From Deltaproteobacteria bacterium (GTDB lineage: Bacteria > Desulfobacterota > Desulfobacteria > Desulfobacterales > SpSt-501), in the NCBI GenBank assembly GCA_016219005.1, contig JACRCN010000026.1:1-64000 (forward strand): a stretch of 64,000 nucleotides of DNA, given 5' to 3'. Both the position numbers and the translations under genes were made by a program. Below are positions 53,754-63,319 of the stretch, piece by piece (the first letter of the stretch is position 1; the number at the start of each line of letters is the position of its first letter). Under the pieces are notes generated by a model. It was not told where the DNA came from. It searched no databases and saw only the letters and a list, made by a program, of their open reading frames with translations.

Positions 53754-54242
53754 TTACAGGATATCGACCAGTTCATATGTACGTTTGCCTCCGGGCACTT
53801 CGATTATCACCTCGGCGCCCGGCTTTTTGCCAAGGATGGCCCGGCCGAGGGGGGAGACAATCGAAATGCGCCCGTTTCCCACGTCGGATTCGTCAGGTCC
53901 CACGAGCTGATACTCCACGTTTTGGCCGGTCTCGAGGTTTTCCAGCAGCACCCGGCTGCCGAAGACCGCACGGTCCTTGGACAGGCGGGCGGGATCGATG
54001 ACCTCCAGGCTTGCCAACTTGTATGCCAGTTCGCCGATGCGACCCTCGAGATAACTCTGGCGGTCCTTCGCGGCGGCGTATTCGGCGTTTTCGCTCAGGT
54101 CGCCGTGGGCCCGCGCCTCTTCAATGGCACGGATGTTAGCCGGGCGCTCCACGCGTTTCAGTTTTTCAAGTTCCTTGCGGAGGGCTTCGTAACCCTCCGG
54201 CGTCACCGGGATTCGCTCCAATGTCTGACTCCTGTTCTGCAT
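53754..54242 (-). CDS. greA: Transcription elongation factor GreA
   Basis: From ATG 54242 the protein has the N-terminal coiled coil with HGDLSENAEYAAAKDRQSYL, the acidic tip motif of Gre factors. The C-terminal FKBP-like domain contains VEYQLVGPDESDVGNGRISI and SPLGRAILGKKPGAEV. GreA rescues backtracked RNA polymerase by stimulating transcript cleavage. The frame is open to 54293, but that would overlap asd. It is followed by rpoZ, a reasonable functional pair. Confidence 0.95.
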   Translation of the reverse strand: MQNRSQTLERIPVTPEGYEALRKELEKLKRVERPANIRAIEEARAHGDLSENAEYAAAKDRQSYLEGRIGELAYKLASLEVIDPARLSKDRAVFGSRVLLENLETGQNVEYQLVGPDESDVGNGRISIVSPLGRAILGKKPGAEVIIEVPGGKRTYELVDIL

Positions 54243-54276
54243 GCCAGCTGCGGCCAGGCGGCGCGCCGCTTCGACG

Positions 54277-55299
54277 CTACAAATAATGTTCACCGAGGAT
54301 CTGCGCGATCTGGACGGCGTTGGTGGCGGCCCCCTTGCGGATGTTGTCGGCCGCGATCCACATGTTGATCCCGTTCGGAATGGACTCGTCCTGCCGGATC
54401 CTTCCTACCAGCGTCAGGTCTTGCCCGGCGGCGTCGATCGCCAGCGGGTAGCGGTTGCACGCCGGGTCGTCCACCACCTTGATTCCGGGTGCCGAGGCCA
54501 ACAGCGCCCGCACCTCGTCCGCGGAGCAGGCATGGCGGGTCTCCACGTTGACGGCCTCGGAGTGTCCGAAAAACACCGGGACCCGCACGGTGGTGGCGGT
54601 AATGGCAATATCCGGGTCCTCCAGGATCTTGCGGGTCTCGTTGACCATCTTCATCTCTTCTTTGGTATAGCCGTTGTCGAGGAACTTGTCGATGTGTGGC
54701 AGACAGTTGAAGGCGATGCGATGCGGGTAGACCCGAGTTTCAGCCTCCAGGAAGTTGATCATCGCCCGGGTCTGGTTAAAGAGTTCCTCGATGGCCTTCT
54801 TGCCCGTGCCGGACACCGACTGGTAGGTGGACACCACGACGCGTCGGATGCCGTATTGGCGGTGGATCGGCTTGAGCGCCACCACCATCTGGATGGTGGA
54901 GCAGTTGGGGTTGGCGATGATCCCCTTTTGGGTGTACTGGGCGACGGCGTGCGGGTTCACCTCGGGCACCACCAGCGGGACCTGCGCGTCCATGCGCCAG
55001 GCGCTGGAGTTGTCAACGACCACGCAGCCGGCCTTGGCGGCAATGGGGGCGAACTGCTCACTAGTGCTCCCGCCCGCCGAAAACAAGGCGATGTCCATGC
55101 CCGTGAAGGATTTTTCGGTCAGCTGCTCGACATCCACCAGATCGCCCCGGAACCGCAACTTCCGCCCGATCGACCGCGCCGAGGCCAGCAGCCGGATGGA
55201 CTTGACCGGAAAATCCGCCTCCTCGAGGCAGGCGATCATTTGATTCCCGACGGCTCCCGTCGCCCCAGCCACCGCGACATTGAATGTCTTCTTGCTCAT
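54277..55299 (-). CDS. asd: Aspartate-semialdehyde dehydrogenase
   Basis: ATG 55299 follows AAGGAG at a good distance. The protein starts FNVAVAGATGAVGNQ, the NADP-binding loop. IANPNCSTIQMVVAL carries the catalytic Cys, and VFFGHSEAVNVET the later His. RIRQDESIPNGINMWIAADN is the C-terminal signature. It reduces aspartyl phosphate to the semialdehyde leading to lysine, threonine and methionine. It is upstream of greA and downstream of psd, all on the minus strand. Confidence 0.97.
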   Translation of the reverse strand: MSKKTFNVAVAGATGAVGNQMIACLEEADFPVKSIRLLASARSIGRKLRFRGDLVDVEQLTEKSFTGMDIALFSAGGSTSEQFAPIAAKAGCVVVDNSSAWRMDAQVPLVVPEVNPHAVAQYTQKGIIANPNCSTIQMVVALKPIHRQYGIRRVVVSTYQSVSGTGKKAIEELFNQTRAMINFLEAETRVYPHRIAFNCLPHIDKFLDNGYTKEEMKMVNETRKILEDPDIAITATTVRVPVFFGHSEAVNVETRHACSADEVRALLASAPGIKVVDDPACNRYPLAIDAAGQDLTLVGRIRQDESIPNGINMWIAADNIRKGAATNAVQIAQILGEHYL

Positions 55300-55396
55300 G
55301 TGCGCTGTCTCCTTCGTCATCCGTATCCGGCTCCGGGTGCGACCGGTTCCGGGAAATACTCGACCACCCGACAACCTGGCGGGAAAACCACGCGGC

Positions 55397-56086
55397 TTAC
55401 ATGCTACGGTCGTTGGTCGTGAAACACCCGAGGATGGAGGTGCCGGCCCTGACCTTGTCTCCGACGGACACCGTGAGGCTGATGTCGCTGGGCAGGTAGA
55501 CGTCCAGGCGCGAACCGAAACAGATCATGCCGAAGCGCTGGCCGCGCCGCACGCGGTCATCGGGCTGCACGTGGCAGATGATCCGGCGGGCGATCAGCCC
55601 GGCCACCTGGACGAAGCACAGTTTTTTACCGTAATCGGTTTCCACAAAAACCGCGTTGTGTTCATTGCGGTGGAAGGCGTCGCTGCGATCGGCCGCCACA
55701 AACTGTCCCGGCCGGTAGCTGACGCGAACTACCCGGCCTTCCGCGGGGATGCGGTTCACATGCACGTTGAAAACCGACATGAAGATGCTGACCCGCAGAC
55801 ATTCCCCTTGAGCAAATTCTCCGCCGTCCGCCACGCCCGCGAAGACCACCTTCCCGTCCGCCGGCGACACGACCGCACCGGGCCGCTTCGGGGTCACACG
55901 GTCCGGGTCCCGAAAGAAGGCGCAGAGGCAGAACGTGGCCAGCAGCCCGGCAACTGCCAGGACGCTCATCCCTAAAAGCGATAAGATCAGGGTCGCGAAA
56001 GCGGCCCCGGCGATCAGCGGCAACCCGGCCTTCGCAACGGGAACGGCCGTACGACTCGGTGTGTCCGACCAGACGAACTCGTCCAT
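55397..56086 (-). CDS. psd: Phosphatidylserine decarboxylase proenzyme (short form)
   Basis: The 229-residue protein has a hydrophobic hairpin near residues 20-55 (GLPLIAGAAFATLILSLLG and VLAVAGLLATFCLCAFF). VVSPADGKVVFAG and SVFNVHVNRIPAEG are conserved blocks, and FGSRLDVYLP gives the Gly-Ser bond that self-cleaves to form the pyruvoyl cofactor. It makes phosphatidylethanolamine at the inner membrane. The length fits the short class of the family. No pssA gene is present in the window next to it. Confidence 0.94.
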   Translation of the reverse strand: MDEFVWSDTPSRTAVPVAKAGLPLIAGAAFATLILSLLGMSVLAVAGLLATFCLCAFFRDPDRVTPKRPGAVVSPADGKVVFAGVADGGEFAQGECLRVSIFMSVFNVHVNRIPAEGRVVRVSYRPGQFVAADRSDAFHRNEHNAVFVETDYGKKLCFVQVAGLIARRIICHVQPDDRVRRGQRFGMICFGSRLDVYLPSDISLTVSVGDKVRAGTSILGCFTTNDRSM

Positions 56087-56137
56087 GCACCTCCTGTCGC
56101 CTGCGTAAGGCAGACATTTGCCTACAAACTTTTTTTA

Positions 56138-56896
56138 TTATGCGTGTTTACCCAATTTGTCAATGATAACTTTGGGATAACTTCGCGCCTGGCATTCAGA
56201 CGCGTTTTTCGCCGGCACGCCGATTTTGAGTTCGGCGTCGGACTGGCGAACATAGCGCGGCACCAGACGGTCGAGATCCTCGATCTCCTTCCGCGCGAAC
56301 TGCCGCTGTGCGAGGGCCGCCACGCTCGAAGCCCGGATGATGTCCTGGCCGGGATCCGGGAAAAGCGCCAGCGGCCCCAGCTTCGCGCCGATCGGGTCGC
56401 GGTACCTTGTGGCGCCGTCTCCCACGAACAGGCAGGCTTCGTGGATCCCGTCCAGGGCGTTCTCGATCGAAAGCACCGCCTCGCGGCCCTCCCGCTCCAC
56501 GCGCCCTTCGCGTGCACGGTAGCGCGCGGCATAGACCTCGCCTTTCCGGGCATCAAGCAGCGCGCAGATCAGGTGCGGCCAGAGCAGGTACGGTTGCGCC
56601 AGAGCCTGCAGGCTGGAAATCCCCGCCACGGGTTTGGCGGTTGCAAACGCCAGGCCCTTGACCGTGCTGACCCCGATGCGCAGCCCCGTGAACGAACCCG
56701 GGCCGACGCAGACCGCCAATCCATCCAGCCCAGGCAACTCCATTTCCGCCAGCGCCAGAGCCGTCCGGATCAGGCTCAAGAGGTGCGTGGAATGGGTGCC
56801 CGTCGGCCCGGTGGTGATCTCGCAGGCCAGTCGGTCCTGGTCCACCACGGCCACGCTGCAGGCCCGCGTGGAGGTGTCCACGGCGAGAAGTTTCAC
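56138..56896 (-). CDS. tsaB: tRNA threonylcarbamoyladenosine synthesis protein TsaB
   Basis: The protein begins LLAVDTSTRACSVAVVD, the ASKHA ATPase-type strand of the family, and continues with LAVCVGPGSFTGLRIGVSTVKGLA, the TsaB signature, then ALLDARKGEVYAARY. TsaB supports TsaD in adding threonylcarbamoyl to A37 of tRNAs reading ANN codons. Its start overlaps the lon stop by four bases, so the two are translationally linked. Confidence 0.95.
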   Translation of the reverse strand: MKLLAVDTSTRACSVAVVDQDRLACEITTGPTGTHSTHLLSLIRTALALAEMELPGLDGLAVCVGPGSFTGLRIGVSTVKGLAFATAKPVAGISSLQALAQPYLLWPHLICALLDARKGEVYAARYRAREGRVEREGREAVLSIENALDGIHEACLFVGDGATRYRDPIGAKLGPLALFPDPGQDIIRASSVAALAQRQFARKEIEDLDRLVPRYVRQSDAELKIGVPAKNASECQARSYPKVIIDKLGKHA

Positions 56897-59286
56897 CGGC
56901 GTTTGCCCCGCGGCCTGACCATGGCTTGCGCGAGAACCTCGTCCATGGATTTGACGGACACGAATTTAAGCTTGCGTTTCACCAAGTGAGGCATGTCCGC
57001 AAGATCCTTGACGTTTTTCTGCGGGATCAGGACGGTGTGAATGCCGGCCCGCAAGGCCCCCAGCGCCTTTTCCTTGAGGCCGCCGATCGGCAGCACTCGG
57101 CCTCGCAGCGTAACCTCGCCGGTCATGGCCACATCGTTGAGGATGGGCCGGCCGGTCATGGCGGAGACGAGCGCCGTGGCCATGGCAATCCCGGCGGACG
57201 GGCCGTCCTTGGGGATGGCGCCCGCCGGGACATGGATATGTACATCCGTGGTGTCGAAGTTCTGTCTCTTGCCTTTGGCATCGCGCACGTAGGCGCGCGC
57301 GTAAGTCACGGCGGCCCGAGCCGATTCCTGCATCACCTCGCCGAGCTGGCCGGTTACGATCAGATCGCCCTTGCCCCGGATGAGGGAGGCCTCCACGTAA
57401 AGGACCTCACCTCCCACCTGGGTCCAGGCGAGGCCGGTCGCAAGCCCGATCTGGTTCTCCTCCTGGTCCATCTCGGGGATGAACTTCGGCGCGCCCAGGT
57501 ACTTGGGCAACGTCTGCCGGCTCACGTGCGCCGGCTTGCGCCGTCCTTCGGCGATCCGGCGCGCGGCTTTCCGGCAGAGATTGCCGATCTCCCGCTCCAG
57601 GTTCCGCACCCCGGCCTCGGAGGTGTACTCGCCGATGATCTGGCGCAGGGCTCCGTCGCTGAAGGTAATCTGCTTGGGCTTGAGCCCGTTTTCCCGCACC
57701 TGTCGCGGGATCAGGTGCGTGCGTGCGATCTGCAGTTTTTCCTCCTCGGTGTAGCCCGAAAGATGAATCAGCTCCATGCGGTCGAGCAGCGCCATGGGAA
57801 TGGTGTCGGTGATGTTGGCCGTCAGGATGAACATCACCCGGGACAAATCGAAGGGCAAATTCAGGTAGTGGTCGCTGAACGCGGCATTCTGCTCCGGGTC
57901 GAGGGCCTCCAGCAGGGCCGAAGAGGGGTCGCCCCGGAAATCCGAGCCGAGCTTGTCGATTTCGTCCATCATGAAGACCGGGTTGTTGGCGCCGCTCTGT
58001 TTCATGCTCTGGAGGATGCGCCCTGGAAGGGAGCCGATGTAAGTGCGGCGGTGACCCCGGATCTCGGCCTCGTCGCGGATGCCCCCCAGGGAAATGCGTA
58101 CGAACTTGCGCCGCACGGCGGAGGCGATGGCCTTGCCCAGCGAGGTCTTGCCCACGCCGGGCGGTCCGACGAAGCACAGGATCGGGCCCTTCATCCTGGG
58201 GTTAAGCTTGCGCACGCTCAGGTACTCGAGAATGCGGTCCTTCACCGACGATAGCCCGTAGTGCTCGCGGTCGAGCAGCTCGCGCGCCTTGCGGATGTCG
58301 ATGACGTCCTGGGTGGATTTGCTCCAAGGCAGCTCCACCAGCCAGTCCAGGTAAGAACGGATCACCGTGGACTCGGCCGAGTCCGGGTGCATCTGATCGA
58401 GGCGTTTGAGCTGCTTCAATGCTTCGGTGTTCGCCTCCTTCGGCATCTTTGCCTTCTTAATTTTTTTCTCGTACTCTTCGATTTCGATGGAACGGTCATC
58501 GTGCTCCCCGAGCTCCTTATAGATGGCCCGCACCTGCTCGCGCAGATAGTAATCCCGCTGGCTCTTCGAAATCTCGTCCTTGACTTCGGACTGGATTTTT
58601 GCCTGCATCGCCGAAAGTTCGAGTTCGCGCGAGAGCACGTCGTTGACCCGCTTCAACCGCTCGACCGGGTCCAGGATTTCGAGCAGCGCCTGGGACTCGT
58701 CGATTTTCAGCCGGAGGTTGGAGGCGACCAGGTCACCAAGCTTTCCGGGATCGTCGACGTTCTGCAGAATGGAGGTCACGTCGTTGGTCAGCTCGCCGCG
58801 CAGGGCCAGAATCTTTTCGGACTGTTCGCGCACGTTGCGCATGAGGGCTTCGACCTCGAGCGTGACTTTCTCCTCCACGGGCGGCTCCGGCAACAGATCG
58901 ATCTTCACCCGGTATGGGGCCCGCTTGCGCATGAATTTCGATATGGTGCCCTTGGCAACCCCCTGCACCAGGACTTTCACGCGTCCGTCCGGGAGCTTGA
59001 GGATGCGCAGCACGCGTCCCACCGTGCCGGTGCGGTAGATTTCATCCGTGGATGGGTTCTCGATGGCCGCATCCTTCTGGGTCGCCAAAAACACGAAACC
59101 GGGGCCGCCCACGGCTTCCTCCACCGCACGCACGGACTTTTCACGTCCGACGAACAGCGGCAGGAGCATGTCCGTGAAAATGACCACGTCGCGCACCGGC
59201 AGAAGCGGGAGTGTCGTCGGAATTTCGGTGGTTTTGTCCTCTTCATCGATGATGCTGATGAGATCGTCGCGATCTGCTTCGGCCAT
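56893..59286 (-). CDS. lon: ATP-dependent protease Lon
   Basis: The 797-residue protein has the N-terminal substrate domain ([20 protein letters not shown]), a coiled-coil segment, the AAA module with Walker [10 protein letters not shown] and FMMDEIDK-type Walker B, and the protease domain with [13 protein letters not shown] (catalytic Ser) and [15 protein letters not shown] (catalytic Lys). It degrades damaged and regulatory proteins in the cytoplasm. AGGAG lies six bases before the ATG. Upstream, TTGTCA and TAGTAT with a 16-base gap may be a promoter, but the match is modest. Confidence 0.97.
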   Translation of the reverse strand: MAEADRDDLISIIDEEDKTTEIPTTLPLLPVRDVVIFTDMLLPLFVGREKSVRAVEEAVGGPGFVFLATQKDAAIENPSTDEIYRTGTVGRVLRILKLPDGRVKVLVQGVAKGTISKFMRKRAPYRVKIDLLPEPPVEEKVTLEVEALMRNVREQSEKILALRGELTNDVTSILQNVDDPGKLGDLVASNLRLKIDESQALLEILDPVERLKRVNDVLSRELELSAMQAKIQSEVKDEISKSQRDYYLREQVRAIYKELGEHDDRSIEIEEYEKKIKKAKMPKEANTEALKQLKRLDQMHPDSAESTVIRSYLDWLVELPWSKSTQDVIDIRKARELLDREHYGLSSVKDRILEYLSVRKLNPRMKGPILCFVGPPGVGKTSLGKAIASAVRRKFVRISLGGIRDEAEIRGHRRTYIGSLPGRILQSMKQSGANNPVFMMDEIDKLGSDFRGDPSSALLEALDPEQNAAFSDHYLNLPFDLSRVMFILTANITDTIPMALLDRMELIHLSGYTEEEKLQIARTHLIPRQVRENGLKPKQITFSDGALRQIIGEYTSEAGVRNLEREIGNLCRKAARRIAEGRRKPAHVSRQTLPKYLGAPKFIPEMDQEENQIGLATGLAWTQVGGEVLYVEASLIRGKGDLIVTGQLGEVMQESARAAVTYARAYVRDAKGKRQNFDTTDVHIHVPAGAIPKDGPSAGIAMATALVSAMTGRPILNDVAMTGEVTLRGRVLPIGGLKEKALGALRAGIHTVLIPQKNVKDLADMPHLVKRKLKFVSVKSMDEVLAQAMVRPRGKRR

Positions 59287-59443
59287 TTTATCTCCTGTCC
59301 GCTGCGCGCTGGGGTGTATTGCCTCAGAAGAACGTCACGCGGGAAATTTTGGTAGGCAACTGTGGGAAATCAACGTATAATACTAAGACATGTTTCGCCT
59401 TTGACAACGGAGCCGGTCTGGAACCCGAACGGTTGTCCGCATT

Positions 59444-59592
59444 TAACGGGATGTTGAAAAGCAAGCATCAGGCCGTCCGCCAAGGCGTGCGGTGACTTGG
59501 AAGGCGCAGCATATTCGAAAATATGTGAGCATTTGCAAAAGCCGCACAACGCCGGATCACGGACTCAGGCGTGATTTTTCAACACCCTGTTA
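59444..59592 (+). repeat. Dispersed inverted-repeat element, copy D
   Basis: TAACGGGATGTTGAAAA at the left end faces TTTTCAACACCCTGTTA at the right end, a near-perfect inverted repeat. The interior shares the blocks of copies A to C, including CAAGCATCAGGCCGTCCGCC, GGCGCAGC, GTGAGCATTTGC and CGCCGGATCAC. It lies between the divergent lon and prepilin peptidase genes. It is the best reference copy. Confidence 0.85.
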
Positions 59593-59671
59593 GGCCAAAA
59601 AGGCCGTGAGGTCAATGGGCGGCGGACCTTCGTCAGCCATTTTGGTTGCGATGGGGGTGGATGGGAGGCAT

Positions 59672-60433
59672 ATGGAGTGGGTAGGATTCGTCTTCGGCCT
59701 GTGTATCGGGAGTTTTCTAAACGTCTGTATCTACCGGCTGCCGCTGTCAAAATCTATCGTGCACCCGCGCTCCGCGTGCCCGAACTGCGGCCACCCGATC
59801 CGGGCCTGCGACAACATCCCCGTAGTGAGCTACCTGCTGCTGCGTGGGCATTGCCGTGACTGCGGGGTACGCATCCCGGTGCGCTACCCCCTGGTGGAAC
59901 TGCTGAGTGGCGCCTTTGCGGCCATGGCGGTGCTCAAGTTCGGCGTCGGTTGGCAGGGTCTGCTGATGTTCGGCCTGATTGCGGCGCTGCTCGTCATCAC
60001 CTTCATCGATATCGATCACCGCATCATTCCCGACCTCATCACCCTGCCCGGTATCCCCATCGGCGTTGCCGCGAGCTTCGGTCTCACGCACGTGAGCCCG
60101 TTGGATTCCCTGATCGGCGTCTTGTCCGGCGGCGGCAGCCTGTTGCTCGTGGCGTGGGGTTACCATCTCATCACCAAACGCGAGGGCATGGGCGGCGGTG
60201 ACATCAAGCTGCTCGCCATGATCGGTGCCTTCTTCGGCTGGCAGGGTGTGATGTTTACGGTCTTCGTCGCCTCGCTCAGCGGCACGCTGGCGGGAATGGC
60301 GCTGATCCTGCGCAGCCACGGGGACATGAAGCTGGCGGTGCCGTTCGGGCCATTCCTGGCGGTGGGCGCCCTCGGCTACCTGTTCATCGGGCCCGAGGTC
60401 ATTGCCTGGTACATCTACTGGATGAAGCATTAA
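59672..60433 (+). CDS. pilD: Prepilin peptidase (type IV leader peptidase, A24 family)
   Basis: From ATG 59672, after GGGAGG, the 253-residue protein has a first helix ending GSFLNVCIYRLP, the methylase-side signature. A zinc-binding loop has CPNCGHPIRACDNIP and CRDCGVRIP. The catalytic Asp motifs are IDIDHRIIPD and GMGGGDIK. About eight membrane helices are visible. It cleaves and N-methylates type IV pilins and pseudopilins. No pilin genes are adjacent. Repeat copies D and E flank it on both sides. Confidence 0.94.
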   Translation: MEWVGFVFGLCIGSFLNVCIYRLPLSKSIVHPRSACPNCGHPIRACDNIPVVSYLLLRGHCRDCGVRIPVRYPLVELLSGAFAAMAVLKFGVGWQGLLMFGLIAALLVITFIDIDHRIIPDLITLPGIPIGVAASFGLTHVSPLDSLIGVLSGGGSLLLVAWGYHLITKREGMGGGDIKLLAMIGAFFGWQGVMFTVFVASLSGTLAGMALILRSHGDMKLAVPFGPFLAVGALGYLFIGPEVIAWYIYWMKH

Positions 60434-60435
60434 AA

Positions 60436-60572
60436 GCTGTCTCAAAAATGCATCTAACAGTCGATGGCGGCGTTGCACGCCTCTGAAAAATGCTCACAAC
60501 CTGACGTGGTTGCTGCGCTTTTTCATCGGCGTGCCCTTGCCCTCGGCTGTGATTTGCTATTTTTGAGATGGC
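60436..60572 (-). repeat. Dispersed inverted-repeat element, copy E (variant termini)
   Basis: GCTGTCTCAAAAAT at the left end and ATTTTTGAGATGGC at the right end face each other. The core (GGCGTTGCACGCC, AAATGCTCACAA, GTTGCTGCGC) matches the reverse complement of copy D, while the termini differ. It lies between the prepilin peptidase and metallophosphoesterase genes. About 110 bases of unassigned sequence follow before the next gene. Confidence 0.65.
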
Positions 60573-60685
60573 TTCAAGAAGCGCTGGAAGCTCGCAGCGC
60601 AAATTTGAAAGGCCACCTTCATTGAACGTGAAATCCATCGCTTCCGGCTTTTGGGTGGCGCCCGGCGGCGGTATCGAGGCCGATC

Positions 60686-61414
60686 ATGAAAATCGCCGTG
60701 CTATCCGATATCCACGGTAACATGGACGCATTGGAGCAGGTGCTGGCCGACATCGACGGCCGGGGGGTCGCATCCGTCCTCAGCCTGGGCGACAATATCG
60801 GCTACGGTGCCGAGCCCGAGCGGGTGGTCCAGACCCTGAAGGCCCACGGGATACTATCGGTGCTGGGCAACCATGAGCTGGCCGCCAAAAATCCCGGCTT
60901 TCTCGGCTGGTTCAACCCCGCGGCCCGCAAGTCCCTGGCCATGACCTTCCGCATGCTGAGCGCGGATTCGATGGTGTTCATCGCCGGCCTGCCGGACTAC
61001 CGGGTGATGCATGGCTGCCGGTTGGTGCATGGTTTCCCGCCGGACTCTCCCACCCTTTATCTGTTTCAGGTGTTACCCGAGGACCGGCAGAAAGCGCTGC
61101 AAGACCTTCCGGAGCGCATCTGTTTCGTGGGCCACACCCACGTTCTGGACCTGATCCGTCACGATGGCCGCAAGCTTGCAAACGTCGCTTTCAACGAAGG
61201 CGCCAACCGTCTCGATCCGGCCTTGCAGTATCTGGTCAACATCGGCAGCGTGGGCCAACCCAGAGACGGGGACCCGCGGGCGAAATACGTGATATGGAAC
61301 CCTGTGGAAAGCACCCTGGACATCCGCTGCGTGCCCTATGACGCCCAAGCCGCCGCGGCCAAAATCATTGCGGCCGGCATGCCCGGGGAACATGCGCACC
61401 GGCTGTTGGGATGA
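60686..61414 (+). CDS. Calcineurin-like metallophosphoesterase
   Basis: The five metal-binding motifs are in order: LSDIHGN, GDNIGYG, GNHELA, HGCRLVHGFPP and GHTHV. The 242-residue protein lacks a signal peptide, so it is cytoplasmic. Members with this order act on phosphodiesters, nucleotides or phosphoproteins. The stop codon overlaps the start of the Ser/Thr kinase gene (ATGA). That coupling suggests that it may reverse the kinase reaction, but no direct evidence is present. Confidence 0.9.
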   Translation: MKIAVLSDIHGNMDALEQVLADIDGRGVASVLSLGDNIGYGAEPERVVQTLKAHGILSVLGNHELAAKNPGFLGWFNPAARKSLAMTFRMLSADSMVFIAGLPDYRVMHGCRLVHGFPPDSPTLYLFQVLPEDRQKALQDLPERICFVGHTHVLDLIRHDGRKLANVAFNEGANRLDPALQYLVNIGSVGQPRDGDPRAKYVIWNPVESTLDIRCVPYDAQAAAAKIIAAGMPGEHAHRLLG

Positions 61415-62763
61415 AGCGGCTCGGCAAATACATCGTACGCGGCCTTCTCGGCCGCGGCGGCATGAGCAAGGTGTTCAAAGTCGAGATCCCGCCGATCGGC
61501 AAGATTGTCGCCCTCAAACTCCTGGAGCCCCACCCGGTCCTGGTGGATGTCCTCGGGGCGGCCAGGATCCGCGATCTCTTCCTCTCGGAGGCCGTTACAT
61601 TGGCCCGCCTCCAACACCCCCACATCGTTGCCATCCGTGATTTCGACGAAAGCGGCGGCAAGCCCTTCTACATCATGGATTACTTCTTCGCCAACCTCGG
61701 CCTGATGATGGGCGAGAGCCGGCGCACCGAGGAGCCCTCGCGCCCGGTGCGCCTGGACCGGGCGATCGATCTGATCCGGCAGACGCTGTCGGGCTTGACC
61801 TGCCTCCACCACCACGGGATCATTCACCGCGACATCAAACCCTTCAACCTTCTGCTGAACGAGCAGGGGGTCGTCCAAATATGCGACTTCGGCCTCTCCC
61901 GGCTGCGTGGCGAAACGGTGGCCGCCCCGCACCATCTGAAAATCGGCTCGCCGTGGTACGCCGCCCCGGAACAGGAAGCCAACCCCGACGGGGTGGACGC
62001 CCGCGCCGACCTGTATTCCGTCGGCGTCACCTTATATCGGATGCTCACCGGAATGCTGCCGGCGCCCTATCCGCTCCCGGCGAGCACCTTCAACCCGGAC
62101 CTGGACGCGGCATGGGATGCCTTCCTGCAGCAGGCCCTGGCCAGGGATCCGGGTGAGCGCTTTTCTAGCGCGGTGGCGATGCGAGAATCCCTCGATCACC
62201 TCGAGCTGGCCTGGAGGGTCCAGCGTACCCGCATCTGCCAGCTGGTGCCGCCACCGGAGGCTGCGCGGCCTGGAATTCAACACCCCCTGCCGCTGCGCCG
62301 GGCTGCGTTAAAAATCGACCCCCGGCATGCGCGGGTGGATTTCGGGGTGGACGGACTCTGGCGCCCCGCGGCCTTCGTGCAGAACGATCTGCACTCGCCG
62401 GCCCCGGGGCTGCTCCGGGACGACGCCACCGGCCTGACCTGGCAGCAATCGGGCTCGCCGTACCCCCTCACCTGGCCGGAGGCGAGGGATTACGCGGCCG
62501 CCCTGAACCGCCGGCGGTTCGCCGCGCGCACCGGTTGGAGGCTTCCGACCGCACCGGAGCTGATGTCGCTGCTCTCGCAAACGCCGCACAGAGAGGACTT
62601 CTGCGTGGAACCGCTCTTCGATCCGGTTCAGAGCACGTTGTGGAGTGCTGACCGCCGATCGTATACAGCGGCCTGGTTTGTGAACGTCGAGATGGGGTTC
62701 GTCGCCGGGCAGGATTTCAGCGCGCGGTGCTATGTGCGGGCGGTGTGTGATGAAATCAGATAA
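61411..62763 (+). CDS. Ser/Thr protein kinase with C-terminal DUF1566/Lcl-like domain
   Basis: Residues ~1-275 are a Hanks-type kinase: LLGRGGMSKVF is the glycine loop, VALKLL holds the ATP-binding Lys, IIHRDIKPFNLLL the catalytic Asp and Asn, ICDFGLSR the DFG motif, and WYAAPEQ the APE-like segment. Residues ~325-450 form a DUF1566-type module (LLRDDATGLTWQQSG, AARTGWRLPTAPELMSLL, CYVRAVC). No membrane helix is seen, unusual for kinases carrying this sensor-like module. Translation is coupled to the phosphoesterase. Confidence 0.92.
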   Translation: MKRLGKYIVRGLLGRGGMSKVFKVEIPPIGKIVALKLLEPHPVLVDVLGAARIRDLFLSEAVTLARLQHPHIVAIRDFDESGGKPFYIMDYFFANLGLMMGESRRTEEPSRPVRLDRAIDLIRQTLSGLTCLHHHGIIHRDIKPFNLLLNEQGVVQICDFGLSRLRGETVAAPHHLKIGSPWYAAPEQEANPDGVDARADLYSVGVTLYRMLTGMLPAPYPLPASTFNPDLDAAWDAFLQQALARDPGERFSSAVAMRESLDHLELAWRVQRTRICQLVPPPEAARPGIQHPLPLRRAALKIDPRHARVDFGVDGLWRPAAFVQNDLHSPAPGLLRDDATGLTWQQSGSPYPLTWPEARDYAAALNRRRFAARTGWRLPTAPELMSLLSQTPHREDFCVEPLFDPVQSTLWSADRRSYTAAWFVNVEMGFVAGQDFSARCYVRAVCDEIR

Positions 62764-62773
62764 CGGTTTGAGA

Positions 62774-63319
62774 TTACGCCTTGGCCGCGTTTCCCATCTC
62801 GACACCCAGCTGCAGCGCCCTCTGGTTCATCTCCAGGAAATCCTTCGGAACGCGGCCCTCCAGCACCTTCATGATGGACTCGGGCCGGACGAGATCGGCC
62901 AGCGTGATGACGACGCCGAGCATGCAGATGTTGAACACGATGGGTTTTCCGACCTGCTCCACCACGGTACGATACATGGGCAGCTCCCGCTGCTGAGCGT
63001 CCACTTTGCGCTGGACCTTGACGTAACGCGTGTCGGTGATCAGCAGCCCTCCGGGTCGGACGATCGACGCGAAACGGTTGTAGGCCTCCTGCGTGAGGCA
63101 GACCAGGACGTTGGGTTGCAGAACCTTGGGGTAGTGAATTCTGCCGTCGGCGATGATGACATCCGAGCGCGTGGCACCGCCCCGGGCCTCCGCCCCGTAG
63201 GACTGGGACTGCACCGCGTTGAGCCCCTCGCACAGCACCGCGGCTTCGGCCAAAAGGATGGCGGCCGTGATCACCCCCTGTCCGCCCGAGCCCGAAAAAA
63301 CCAGCCGGCATCGTTCCAT
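62774..63319 (-). CDS. korC: 2-oxoacid:ferredoxin oxidoreductase, gamma subunit
   Basis: The 181-residue protein starts RCRLVFSGSGGQGVITAAIL, the gamma-subunit signature. QSQSYGAEARGGATRSDVII and NVLVCLTQEAYNRF follow. With KorA, KorB and a ferredoxin-like subunit it oxidises 2-oxoglutarate or a similar acid to the acyl-CoA, reducing ferredoxin. It begins on the last base of the korB stop (TAATG). It is convergent with the kinase gene, ten bases away. Confidence 0.93.
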   Translation of the reverse strand: MERCRLVFSGSGGQGVITAAILLAEAAVLCEGLNAVQSQSYGAEARGGATRSDVIIADGRIHYPKVLQPNVLVCLTQEAYNRFASIVRPGGLLITDTRYVKVQRKVDAQQRELPMYRTVVEQVGKPIVFNICMLGVVITLADLVRPESIMKVLEGRVPKDFLEMNQRALQLGVEMGNAAKA

